Below, piece by piece: positions 12,401 to 30,054 of a DNA stretch of 64,000 nt. The notes under the pieces were generated by a model. The model did no database searches and was not told the origin of the DNA. It saw only the letters and a list, made by a program, of their open reading frames with translations. Origin of the DNA: Lamellibrachia columna. Its lineage: Eukaryota > Annelida > Polychaeta > Sabellida > Siboglinidae. Both the position numbers and the translations under genes were made by a program. The stretch's first letter is position 1, and each line of letters starts with the position of its first letter. The stretch spans positions 9,787,461 through 9,851,460 of the forward strand of contig OY759270.1 of the NCBI GenBank assembly GCA_963662155.1, given 5' to 3'.

Positions 12401-12708
12401 GTTTATGCATAATTTTTCTTCGAAAAAGTGAACTTTTACTTTATCAGACGTTTATACTCCCAGTGACCGATGTATGATTTTAAATCTGATCAATGACGTA
12501 TATAATGTGACTAGGTGACTACGGTCTGGGTGCCATAGGTATGGCGATAATACAGTACTAGTTCAATGACAAGTCATGGAATATTTAGGTTTAGTACAAA
12601 CTTTATGACTTACACATCGTCATGCGACCGACGAATTGGTACTATTCTTTTGACATTTCTTGTTGCTAATATTCGTGGGACATTCCGCAAACTGGCAAAC
12701 ACCGACAT
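6793..12708 (-). CDS. NDUFB2: NADH dehydrogenase 1 beta subcomplex subunit 2
   Basis: This is an accessory subunit of mitochondrial complex I, located in the membrane arm. The spliced coding sequence is join(12708-12614, 9566-9443, 6867-6793) on the minus strand and gives 97 aa (human protein 105 aa). Exon 1 encodes an Arg-rich, acid-poor presequence starting MSVFASLRNVPRILATRNV, typical of mitochondrial import. Exon 2 has the Tyr-Arg-Gln motif and the aromatic membrane helix containing MWYWMFYHLWYDFGH. Exon 3 encodes the family-signature C-terminus GHFEYPDPSKWTDAELGIPP followed by DSDE. Junction phases agree: GT|G between exons 1 and 2, phase 0 between exons 2 and 3. All splice sites are GT-AG (introns 3047 and 2575 bp). 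It is divergent from the VWA gene and convergent with the zinc-finger exon. No clear poly(A) signal was found. Confidence 0.96.
6963..7114. repeat. Dispersed repeat B, copy 1
   Basis: This segment (…ctagtatccactatgacatgctaa…ttgtttgtacaaa…gatgaaatcactggac…) is clearly homologous to 18457-18597. Both copies lie in introns or flanks. It looks like part of an uncharacterised interspersed element. It overlaps the first bases of NDUFB2 intron 2. Confidence 0.75.
7128..7200. repeat. 27-bp tandem repeat, about 2.7 copies
   Basis: The unit is acagtgtacaatagtccgga followed by tctattt. It sits in NDUFB2 intron 2. Confidence 0.8.
7738..8637. mobile_element. Dispersed repeat A, copy 1
   Basis: About 900 bp of NDUFB2 intron 2 aligns, with substitutions and indels, to 61573-62367. 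Both start with gaaattagc…aattaactggccca, pass through ttcactccaaatcgaagcctc and ttcacagccaaatatcacattaat, and end near ccgataaaa…ggcct…tttcaaacactgta. On the minus strand, broken frames such as DILINVIFGCES hint at a decayed coding element. The superfamily is not recognised. Confidence 0.8.
8815..9090. repeat. Dispersed repeat C, copy 1 (SINE-like)
   Basis: The stretch around ctaacaacc…ttaaaccaactacacatatt matches 18655-18760. The stretch around ttggtctgtcaaattctcct and the following aataaagattaaaac matches 20860-20940, and more weakly 58640-58720. It ends near gtacattccctttaa, which is also seen inverted at about 20480. Family unknown. Confidence 0.6.
9365..9431. repeat. (AT)n microsatellite next to the NDUFB2 intron 2 donor
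   Basis: About 33 AT repeats begin about 11 nt inside intron 2 of NDUFB2, seen from the minus strand. Confidence 0.95.
9443..9566 (-). CDS. NDUFB2: NDUFB2 exon 2 (membrane helix)
   Basis: The acceptor is CTTTGTAG|G and the donor GGTT|GTAAGT. The exon completes the split Val codon and then encodes 41 residues including the Trp/Tyr-rich membrane segment. A long (AT)n tract begins about 11 nt into the following intron. Confidence 0.95.
9695..10115. repeat. AT-rich repeat with attaca(a)tta words
   Basis: Recurrent phrases such as aattacaattatggc and cttaaaaaaa, framed by gggttgagtttaaattaca, resemble 10680-10850 and 38765-39135. These look like copies of one low-complexity dispersed element that carries gtaattgtaattg blocks. 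Confidence 0.5.
10116..12480. other. NDUFB2 intron 1, mostly featureless
   Basis: This is intron 1 of NDUFB2 (9567-12613). Open frames inside it (for example 10126-10395, 11004-11288 and 11581-11769 on plus) have no recognisable domain, no credible splice context, or overlap antisense frames of equal length. The only structure seen is the attaca-type repeat at about 10680-10850. Confidence 0.5.
12614..12708 (-). CDS. NDUFB2: NDUFB2 exon 1 (start and presequence)
   Basis: The ATG at 12708-12706 begins a 31-codon segment plus two bases. It ends at GATGT|GTAAGT, a strong donor. The encoded Arg-rich stretch, with Ser and hydrophobic residues and few acids, fits a mitochondrial targeting presequence. 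The frame is below usual ORF-size cut-offs, so it is easily missed. Confidence 0.93.
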
Positions 12709-12768
12709 TTTGCAAGCAAGACTCGTTAAAGAGGATCTTGCGATTTTCGCTCAGACCCCGTCACGCAC

Positions 12769-12775
12769 AAGGTCA
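12769..12775 (+). promoter_or_regulatory. ERR-type half site (AAGGTCA)
   Basis: AAGGTCA, in the context cacaaggtcaagg, lies 61 bp upstream of the NDUFB2 start codon. Estrogen-related-receptor half sites of this type are common in animal OXPHOS promoters. The match is short, so it is only suggestive. Confidence 0.3.
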
Positions 12776-12945
12776 AGGCTGTCGAGAACCTACTAATTGA
12801 CGTACTCTATGCAATCAAACTGTGGTACTGGTATGCGTTAATTAATCAAAACAAAATGTGTCATCTGTGGAAATATTATGCTTCGACTCAAACATTGTAA
12901 ATATAGAAAACCGCTTTCCCGTCGTGCATTGCCCATTTATGGCGG

Positions 12946-12959
12946 CTTGCCATAACAAC
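12946..12959 (-). promoter_or_regulatory. RFX X-box-like motif 1
   Basis: On the minus strand the site reads GTTGTTATGGCAAG. It fits RYYNYY-N2-RRNRAC at all but the last position. Confidence 0.4.
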
Positions 12960-12972
12960 AGGGGCAAACACC

Positions 12973-12986
12973 ATTGTTATGGAGAC
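12973..12986 (+). promoter_or_regulatory. RFX X-box-like motif 2
   Basis: ATTGTTATGGAGAC matches the X-box consensus RYYNYY-N2-RRNRAC at every defined position. It lies about 95-110 bp before the first donor of the plus-strand gene. X-boxes control ciliary genes in animals. Confidence 0.5.
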
Positions 12987-13423
12987 CGTAAACAAACCGC
13001 GCGGATCGGTACTCGGCATCGCTTTGATTTAAACATTACCTTAAGGGGCGCACGGATTAACTTCAAGCCAATGCAGTGCAGGTAAGTGCCAGAAATGACA
13101 TGTGTATACATCGATATTGTCGTTCACTTTGCCATCAGCAATTTAGGTACTCGGACAGGTGCCCGTTTCAGCGTTTGTAACCGAGCCTAAAAAAATTACG
13201 CACGCCCATCGGCATCGCGACACCGGTGGTACTTATAGTCTTAATGACAAAAGGTCGAACCCGGCTTATGTTACTGGACTATCTTGTCTTCGAGTAGCGC
13301 GTAGATATTAAGTGATCGTCGGTCGTCCTGTACTGCCATAGGCACATACTTTCCAGAAAAACGAAAAGACAAGTCAGCTAGTGTTTCACCTAAACAATTA
13401 AACAATTACATGAACATATTTTA

Positions 13424-13490
13424 TATATAATATATATATATATACACATGTATATGTATATATATATATATATATATACATATGTATATA

Positions 13491-13556
<66 letters not shown>
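13424..13556. repeat. (AT)n microsatellite with TATG interruptions
   Basis: About 130 bp of AT repeats, with imperfect acatgtatatgt interruptions in the first half, in intron 1 of the C11orf16-like gene. Confidence 0.93.
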
Positions 13557-13559
<3 letters not shown>

Positions 13560-13764
13560 AATAATTACTTCCCATTAAATTGTGATGATAGTTCTCAACA
13601 TAATATTACTCTCTCTCAACGTAACTTGTAAAGTCTTGAACACAGTACTCCCTATTTGTACTCTTTGTATTAATTAAATATTTGCATATTCCTATATATA
13701 CCTAAAGAATATAATAGATCTGTTGTCTTTTTATGCAGGTTGAAATAGTATCTGACACTAACAA

Positions 13765-21664
<7,900 letters not shown>

Positions 21665-21749
21665 CGGTTTCCATGGTAACGCAGGGTTGCCATAGTGACA
21701 TCACATTAAAACCTGTGATGCCATTTTGTGATGCTGTTTTACGATAGAA

Positions 21750-21755
21750 AATAAA
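21750..21755 (+). terminator. Poly(A) signal of the C11orf16-like gene
   Basis: AATAAA lies 86 nt after the stop codon. Other AATAAA hexamers near 22430 could give a longer 3'UTR. Confidence 0.6.
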
Positions 21756-21759
21756 TTTC

Positions 21760-24700
21760 ATGCTGATGATGTGACATCAAATGGAAACAATACGGTTGTG
21801 AACGTATAAGGAAATGGTGTTGACACATACAGTATCATTGTTGTATCTTTATTAATAACAATGGGAAACCAGAAAGATGCTTATGTTTTATCAACAAGAT
21901 CATCTAGAAAATTAGTATTATTTCTTAATATTTAATTCTAAATTGGGTTTAGCAAAAAGTGTATGTATAAATTGTGTTTAGCAAAAGGTGTGTGTATAAA
22001 TTGGGTTTAGCGAAAAGTGTGTGCATAACCTATAAATGATCAAGTTATGTTTTCTGTATTTTGTATCTAAAAATACACACAAGCTTGTTCACCATTGATT
22101 ATTGATGTTTTTATAGGTTGTACAGATGCATGTGTAAGTACAACCTCTTTGACTGTACAGTGTATGTATGTGTATATTAGTGTATACATATATCATCATG
22201 TGACACAACAGTGATATATATTTTACGTACACCAACTTTCAAAATTGTTTAGTTACATTTTTTTTAAGAATTATATATTTCTCTACTAATTGCATCTTGT
22301 ACATTGTTTTCTTTGAAGTATGAAATAGTGTAAATGAGATATAATGAATATTAACTTGGCAATTAATTTGACAAATTACATTGGCCTTTTAACAGTGTTG
22401 ACACATTAATATTGCAGAAATATAAAATAAAATAGTAAGTATGTGCCTTATTTTTTTGCAATAACTTGCAAAGCGCCATAATATAAATATATTTAAGGTA
22501 TTCATTTTCCTAAGTGTTGCAGATATTGATGTTGATTTAATTAATTATTGTTGACAAAATTAGCTAGTAGAAATAAGTTTTCATGATGCGTGCAAGAATT
22601 GTGCCAAAACCTTTGTTTTTTGCACTCGCTTCAGTTGTTTACTTCTCTAGAAATGTGTACTGTACTTTTGAAATGTTAATAATGTTTGCATATTGCAAGA
22701 TATCTGTGATAATGACACCTAAGCAATGGTAAATAATTAGCATTATTCCATTTAATATGCCACTTATGTTAACTAAATAACAACTTACAGTTTTGCAGAC
22801 TTGTTGACTTAAATTGTAGGAGCTGACTCGAGATTTGACTTGGAGTTCATTGACTCAACACTTGATTTGACTTGCCAATAAGTTTGCAGTTTAGCTTTAT
22901 TTTATAGCTGCTAATTATGTGTTTATACCTTGGTACATACATGGAGGTTTTGTTTTAGATACTTGTATGATTAATTAATTATGTTGAAGTCAACCAACTA
23001 TGTATGTGTGAGTATAATACATAAGTATATATATGGTTTCTCTCTTACAAATAGCTTAACTAATAAATATCCCTATTCAAGAGTAATGTTTGATAACTAA
23101 CATATGCTGCTCAATGTTTTGCTTGAAGTGTGTACTTCCGGTTGTTATATAAACTGCATAATAAGTTAGAGACATTGGAGTTGCATAATAACTATGCATA
23201 ATATGGCAATAAATACTGTGCAAATGGAATGTGTTGTGTCTGTTGATTTATTAGTGCAGTGTCGCAAGTTCATTGTTTCCTCATAGTCGTATGCTACAAT
23301 ATTTCTTCAAATATATTTTCCCATTACATCTTTATTTCATGAGCGAAACATTGTTTGTGAAGGAAGTCTTGTTTGAACTAGCATAACATTTTAAGTGGCA
23401 CCATCTATGAGCTAAATTTCTCTAGTATATGTAATGTTCACCAGGTGGCACCATATTCACTATGCTGTACCATCCGAGATCTCAACTAATGCTATTACTA
23501 GTATTTGCATGAGTATCTCTAATGGCACATCCTTGAAGGAAACCAGGTTTTAATTTTCATATGTGCACTATATCAAATATTGTCACTGTAGAAACAACTA
23601 GTTATATCATCCACTGGGTCATATATTTTGTGGAATGTACAAGATTTATATTCTACCCCCATCTCATAATAGATATAGTGGTTTAATTCCATCAACATAA
23701 ATTGGCAGAAACGTTGACATATGATATAGGACTTTTTTAGCCGACAAATGATGGGACCATGCTTAGTAATTACTTTCTTGCATATCAATCCCTTATGAAA
23801 ATATACCATCATGTTCCATGGTAAATACTATGGTGTTTTGAAACAGGTAAACCATGGTATACCATACAATTACCATACACAATATATGAAAAAGCATGGT
23901 CTACCACAGTTTACCATGTAATGTCATTGTATACCATGTAATACCATTGTATATTTTCATAAGGAATGTTAAAAATTTCTTTAAACTATGTGCATTATTA
24001 GTATACGACATTATACATTTTAAAGAATATTGTCAAAGGGAAACAGTGCTAACTTGTAACCAGTAAAACTTGTGCTAATCTAAGTGTTTAAAAATAATTC
24101 TGCAACCAATCTTAATGTTGGTTGAAATTACCCAATGAAGTTTGTTTTCAATATGTGCCCCAACCAACGTGACACAGGGTGTGTGTGGTCTTAAATTGGA
24201 ATTTTGCATCTTAAGGCCTTAAAAGGTGTTTTTAAAGAAATGTCTTTAAAAAGGTCATAAATTGGATTTCATTAAACCATGCCTATGCCCTCGACTATCA
24301 TTCAACAAAAGTGGAACGGACTGTGTATCGCTGAACAACACACTTCTTTAATCATATTATACAGTTTTATCACCAAGTAAGTGGCTCCTTTTTCTAAGTA
24401 TTGGTTTTCAATCTGATCAGCCCAAACATCAGGTGATAAGTATTACTTGAAAACTTGTTTTCCTATTCTCGCATCACTGATCATTTCTGTCTACATCAAC
24501 CCCTAGTGGACAACTCTGACAAAATTTGTGTTCTAAATCACTAGCACAGGATGATAGAGGTAAATTTAGGTTCATCACAAAATAAAAGTATGTGAGTTGC
24601 AATCCATATTAAATGTTCAAAATATCAGTGGCAAGAAATAATGTGTTAATAAAGTTTATGTCAAATATTTAAAGAATTTTTATTTAAAAAAATCATAGCA

Positions 24701-27700
24701 AGCCATAGCAATTTTGCACGGATATAACCAGATGGTTTCATAGCAAGACATTCCATTCGTTGATTCAACATCTAGGACAAAGTTCAATAACTTTTTTTAG
24801 GTATATCGAAACAATATCACAAAGTTGATTTAGGGTGAAAACAACATCACTTGTTCACAAGGTTGTCTCTGTTCCCGCAGTGTTACACACAAAATAACAA
24901 CACATCAAAGTGGACACTAACATACGTTTTGTAAACATGATAAAAAATATGGTTCCCTAATTGGGTAGTGAGAATGTTAATTTTAAATGCAGCGTCACTG
25001 TCATAAAATATTATGACGTCATTGAATTCTACCTCATTCTGAGTTCTGGTTGCACCTATCCTTAGAAGATGCTTCAGAGAGCACACTAAGTTTCACAGAT
25101 CAACAGACTATGTCATTGTTTCATGATAATTTATTGACAAATTTTATAATATTAAGATATCGCTTTTACTTATAGAAATACATCAAACATTACCGATTGC
25201 ACTCAGACCTCATCGCCATGTTAAAACATGTTACGTCATTGTCATTATGGTGCTGGTACTAGCAGTGCCATGCACTGACATTACGTATACAGTAACAAAG
25301 CCATATCCTCCCTCATACACTAACTGTTGTAACAGCAGACGGCTGTTCCAGGTAATGCTCACCCCACACAGCTCAAGTTGTAACTGCAGGGGGCAACAGT
25401 ATAAATTAATCAAGTTCCCAACTGGGGATACACTCAGCAGTTTGCCATCAATTCCCAAGGAAGTGATGATCTCTCAAGTCTAGACTAAGCAGCAAGTATC
25501 CAGCCAACCTAGGTTGGAAATTCCAAGAAATTGGCAACCAGCATATTTGTGTTATCAGAAAACATATGAAAATACAGAAACGGGGCAACTTTACAAACGA
25601 TCACAATTTCTCTCTGCATGATTGTGATGGAAACTTAATTAATAGTGCAGTGTCCATAATATTCCAGTTCGACTGGTGTGTCTACAAATATCACTTAGCA
25701 TCTGAACAATGCATTTCTATAGCAACAGCAGGAGGCATGGCAACTGTGAATAAAAAGGAATTTATATTTTTCACCTCAACATTTTGCAAAACAGCTTACT
25801 TTGAGTAAATAACCAGCACTGAAAAAGTAACACATCAAACTGGTCCAGACATTATAAAAACTGGAAGACAAAGCAGATATTTCTACATTTATACGTGACT
25901 TAATCATAATCTAAAACAAAACCAATGAAGCTGACCAAACCACTAAACTCATGCCACTGAACTCTGATCCATATTTGTGCGGATTTTTTTGCAAAGGACA
26001 AACAAATACCCTGGCAGACGTGAATGCGTTACTTATACTACAAGTTTCATACACGGTCAGAATTTCGATATCAGGATTTGTCTCTCTTTTGTCTGCTAAT
26101 AATAAAGCACTGCAAATTGCTAAATGATGTAAATTGCAAATTAAAAAAAATCAAAATGACAATCTGCAGTTGCTAAGCATATTATGTTATGCTCATTACT
26201 TGTAAGATCAGTCCTGATTGGAGGTCAGCCAAACATCACTTGTTAAATCAGTCCTGATTGGTGTTCAGCCAAAAATAATTTACCTGAATGTGGGGATAGT
26301 AGTAATTTTAGCAAACATTTAAGTTTAGCAAACGGGATCCACCAAAATGACAAAAATACTGATCTACACTAACAAATACAGAATATGTCTCTAGCTGCTC
26401 TTAGTGGAAGCATTTGAAGAATTCTAACGAATTCAAAATTATGCCTGTTTCTGACTGAAATGATATATTTTTAATTAAATGTTGTTGACTTTTTCAGTGA
26501 ATTTTATTTCTCACTAACATTAAGTATTTTTTCACTAATATTTTACACAAACTGTGATTTATAAATTATAAGTTTATAAAGTTTCGCTGAATATAAACAT
26601 TTTGGCATACATATACCTCAAAATATGTAGACATATTAATTCTTGCTTAACATTGCGGTAATCTAGTAGACACTTAGTCACACCCAACCTAGCAACCCTC
26701 ATATTTAGCAGTGGCACAGCCCAACACATGGAAGGTGCATTGTGTGAACACAGGGGTGGGAAGGTTGCCAACCAGACACCAGTGTAATGACCATCAAAAA
26801 TAAAGCTTCATCAACGGGAGAACCATTCTGACACATGTACGTTCCACACAACACATGTTCCACGTAACACTATGTTCCATATAACATGTACGTCCCTCAT
26901 AGTATGGCAGTTCCACGTGACACCTGTTCCACATAATTTGCATGTTCCATATAAGACACGTTTCACTTAACACATAATGTTCCACACGTTCTTCGTACAC
27001 TTGCTCCATATGACAATAAAAATATGTTTCCCTAAAACTACAACTAAGTACACAGCTAAGTTATACAGGACTATCACAAACAACAAACTGGGACTTGTCA
27101 ATCTGGCGTCAAAAAAATTCATTTTTATCCAATAAATCTAACCAACGACAAGAAATTTTCGCTGAAACTGCCATGTCTTTGTGACAGCTTCAAATGCATA
27201 AAGTACAGGATTACCTCTGAATACTGGATTAACTTCTATTAAAGCTTGTGAAATCGACATGCCGTACAGTATATAAATGTCATGTTTTCTCAGACCACGC
27301 AATGATATTTTCAAGAAACCCGACATTAATTGCTGACATATGATGGGTCACCTTTAAACACGTTCACCACACTTAAATAAACAACATGTCATATATACAA
27401 CATGGAATATAACTAAATCCCCGAGGTCTGTCAACTTTTCTTTCAGGACTGCCTTCACAGTACCAATGAATTAGGAACAATTGTACTTTTACACTCTTGC
27501 AATGAAATTATGTAGCCTTAATGGAACTAGCAAAGTAGAACTACTATTTCAACTTTGTTCACAATGTACAACAATGTTAAAATGTGCTCTTAAAGTTGCC
27601 ATAAAAATGTGCCCCTAGCTGTGGCCCAGAACACTGCTATTCTATAACATCATATTTTGTTTCATATTTTTATTATGCTGCCAGAATCGACCAATGCATT

Positions 27701-27820
27701 TTACACATCTTTTTAAACACAATTCATAACTGCACCTTCATGTTATCACTACAAAATCTAGACACATGACAATACATTAAATATGTCCAGTGCACAGCTT
27801 CGGTAAACCAAAAATTACAT
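21760..27820. other. Long intergenic stretch without genes
   Basis: Between the C11orf16-like gene and the BAK 3' end I found no coding exon. The open frames present (for example 25247-25483 on plus and 25231-25458 on minus) overlap on opposite strands and have no domain. Seen inside: a CTCF-like motif at 23438, a cluster of taccatg/catggta words at 23815-23940, and a short dispersed repeat with aaggtc/gacctt words at about 24170-24290. Confidence 0.5.
23438..23451 (+). promoter_or_regulatory. CTCF-like motif
   Basis: TCACCAGGTGGCAC, 13 of 14 core positions. Confidence 0.4.
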
Positions 27821-27824
27821 AAAA

Positions 27825-27945
27825 TTAATGTAATGCAATGCAATGATCATCGTAAAAAATTACACAAAATTAATGTAATGCAATGCAATGATCATCGTAA
27901 AAAATTACACAAAATTAATGTAATGCAATGCAATGATCATCATAA
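27825..27945. repeat. 45-bp tandem repeat, about 2.7 copies
   Basis: The unit contains taatgtaatgcaatgcaatg then atcatcgtaaaaaattacac. Copies are almost identical. Confidence 0.9.
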
Positions 27946-28074
27946 AATGTGTGGATGTCGTGAGACATTGTCAGAAATAAAAAACCATGACAAAAATACA
28001 ACACATACAACCACAAGATGATCCACAGAAATATAAAATGAAATAAAATAGAGAATTCAGTTGGGGACAACGCC

Positions 28075-28080
28075 TTTATT
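28075..28080 (-). terminator. Candidate poly(A) signal of the BAK gene
   Basis: TTTATT on plus (AATAAA on minus) is followed downstream on the minus strand by T-rich sequence. It would give a 3'UTR of about 1.9 kb for the BAK-type gene. No other hexamer was checked exhaustively. Confidence 0.35.
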
Positions 28081-28344
28081 GTGCTGAGCAGGGGGGGGAT
28101 AACTCAAGTTCTGTGAAATGGGGCTAAACACATTTCGTTGATATTCAATTTGGAACATAATATTCTTGCGGGGGGAGGGGGGAATATGAAGCTGCAGTTT
28201 GTATATCGAAAATGAAAATACTGCTCAGGTTAGAGGTCAATTTCTGGAATAGTCCAGACCACTTGTGGTGCTCAGAGATGACTTCGGTTTGTTGAAACAG
28301 CTGGCTGTAGTTCCTGAGCTTATGTAGCAGGCGAGTACTTCTGA

Positions 28345-28465
28345 CAGAAGGGATCGCCTCAAAACATTGCTTAGGGATCATCTCAAAACATTGCTTAGGG
28401 ATCACCTATAACATTGCTTAGGGATCATCTCAAAACTTTGCTTAGGGATCACCTCAAAACATTGA
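28345..28465. repeat. 24-bp tandem repeat, about 5 copies
   Basis: The unit is gggatcatctcaaaacattg then ctta, with small variants, inside the inferred BAK 3'UTR. Confidence 0.85.
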
Positions 28466-28543
28466 TGTATGACACTACATTAAACCCCAGGCCGTCCTGC
28501 CTTTCTTACATGAAACTTTTAATCACATCGACCCGTGCACAAC

Positions 28544-28557
28544 TCACCAGGTGGCAC
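28544..28557 (+). promoter_or_regulatory. CTCF-like motif
   Basis: TCACCAGGTGGCAC matches 13 of 14 positions of CCASYAGRKGGCRS. The identical 14-mer occurs at 23438-23451 and 34401-34414. Confidence 0.45.
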
Positions 28558-29748
28558 TTATGAACAGTGATCGGAAAATCAGAAAATGTTTTGAAGAAGA
28601 TACATCGATATATATATATGATACTACACAAAACAGATACTACCAGGTAGCTACCATTCCCCATGGAACCTATGTTGTGTAGTGTGAAGTATCCATGTTT
28701 TGAGATCCCCCCTCACCAAAAGATGTGTGTATTGTCAAGTTCAGGAAACCCACAATGCACCTGTAGAAACACCCGAGTGCTCATTAAATCTTTGGCAGAC
28801 TTCACACCTAACAAACACGTGTCACACATTGACACTAAATTCTCAGAACAATCGTTTTCACACTTAATTAATCGTGCCATTAATTAACTTCTCTCAAAAC
28901 CAGTTCGGTCTATCTATCCACTAGTCTACAAAACGATCTACTCACAAACAGCTCAACCTAACAACTTCTGGAATATGCAAGAAGAAATGTACACGAAAAT
29001 CTGTGCAAAATGCAAGAGTGTTAGTGCGTGCATTTGTGCATATGTGCAAAGGTATGTGTGTGCGTGTGTGTGTGCATTTGGATGCGTGTGTGCAAACATA
29101 TCCATTTGTGGTAATACTTTCCATACAAAATACAAACTTTATATTAAATACGCATAAGTATGCATACATATACACACACACATATTTTTATACGTGTGAA
29201 TATATATATACACATATATTTTATATGCACTGGCACACATGCGTCATGAACACGAGCATGCATGCGATAAGTCGACGAATGTGTTCTGGTCAAATACCAG
29301 AGGACACCCTCAGTCAGCAGAGATCAAATCATCTTTACCCAAATTTTTCACGACCACATGGCCCACATGACAGAACATTCCAGAGAGGTTCTTGGGCAAA
29401 CAAACCCTCTTAACGCTGACCACTGCGCTACAAATCTAAAAATTCTCTTTAATCTACACAGCCACACTTAAATTTTCTGCAGGCCGGTTTTTTGCACTTC
29501 AACCAGTGGTTCCACCTGTGAGCAACTCTGGAATGCCCATGCCATGTCGCACATGACAGATTTCCTAATAAAAATATGTGTACATGATTAGACAGATTAT
29601 TGTCTTGCCACCGGAATTTCACCGGTGGAAGCGTTATTTACACATATTCTATTACGTCTGTCGGGAGACAGTGTGGAATCATTCGAAACCACCGACACAT
29701 TAACCTCCGCCTTCGAGGCGGCCACAGATTCGTCACTGCAGAAAACAG

Positions 29749-29762
29749 CCACCAGGTGGCCC
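29749..29762 (+). promoter_or_regulatory. CTCF-like motif in BAK 3'UTR
   Basis: CCACCAGGTGGCCC matches 13 of 14 positions. It is 180 bp downstream of the BAK stop codon. Confidence 0.45.
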
Positions 29763-29943
29763 CTGTGAGCAGATGTAAAAGTCGTTGCAATGTTACGATT
29801 CTTGGTTGCGATGTTATCCCTATCTCTGGTGATGTTCCGTCTCTCCCTTCGTCCACTGCTCCCGCTGTTGAGAGCTTCCCAATGTCTGCTTCCTTCGAGC
29901 GGGGCTGGCAAGGTGGGCCTAGTGCAGCGAGACGGACGTGGCG

Positions 29944-30054
29944 TCACTTACGCGAGAAGAAGAGCGCTGACATGATTGAGATTGCTGCAATGCTGAGTAT
30001 CATGCAGATGGTTGGCCATCCAACCGTCTCAGGCACATAGAGCAATACCGCTCG
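29944..30054 (-). CDS. BAK1: BAK last exon, C-terminal membrane anchor
   Basis: TTTCAG|CG opens a 36-codon exon in phase 0, matching the donor after GGW. It encodes a roughly 18-residue hydrophobic helix followed by SRK and a stop, the usual tail-anchor layout. The opposite strand carries a longer spurious frame (29600-30040). Confidence 0.9.
   Translation of the reverse strand, partial: RAVLLYVPETVGWPTICMILSIAAISIMSALFFSRK

Larger units (their letters stand above)
12709..13081. promoter_or_regulatory. Bidirectional promoter, NDUFB2 and VWA-DUF4537 gene
   Basis: The NDUFB2 ATG (12708, minus) and the first splice donor of the plus-strand gene (13081|13082) are only 373 bp apart, so both transcription starts must lie here. 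The interval is richer in GC and CpG than its flanks. No TATA box is evident for either direction. Confidence 0.75.

Noticed and set aside
25231..25483. Overlapping 75- and 78-codon frames on opposite strands
   Set aside because: No domain, no splice signals, and both open by chance in the same DNA.
29600..30040. 146-codon plus frame
   Set aside because: It is antisense to the BAK tail-anchor exon and its 3'UTR. No domain and no splice support.
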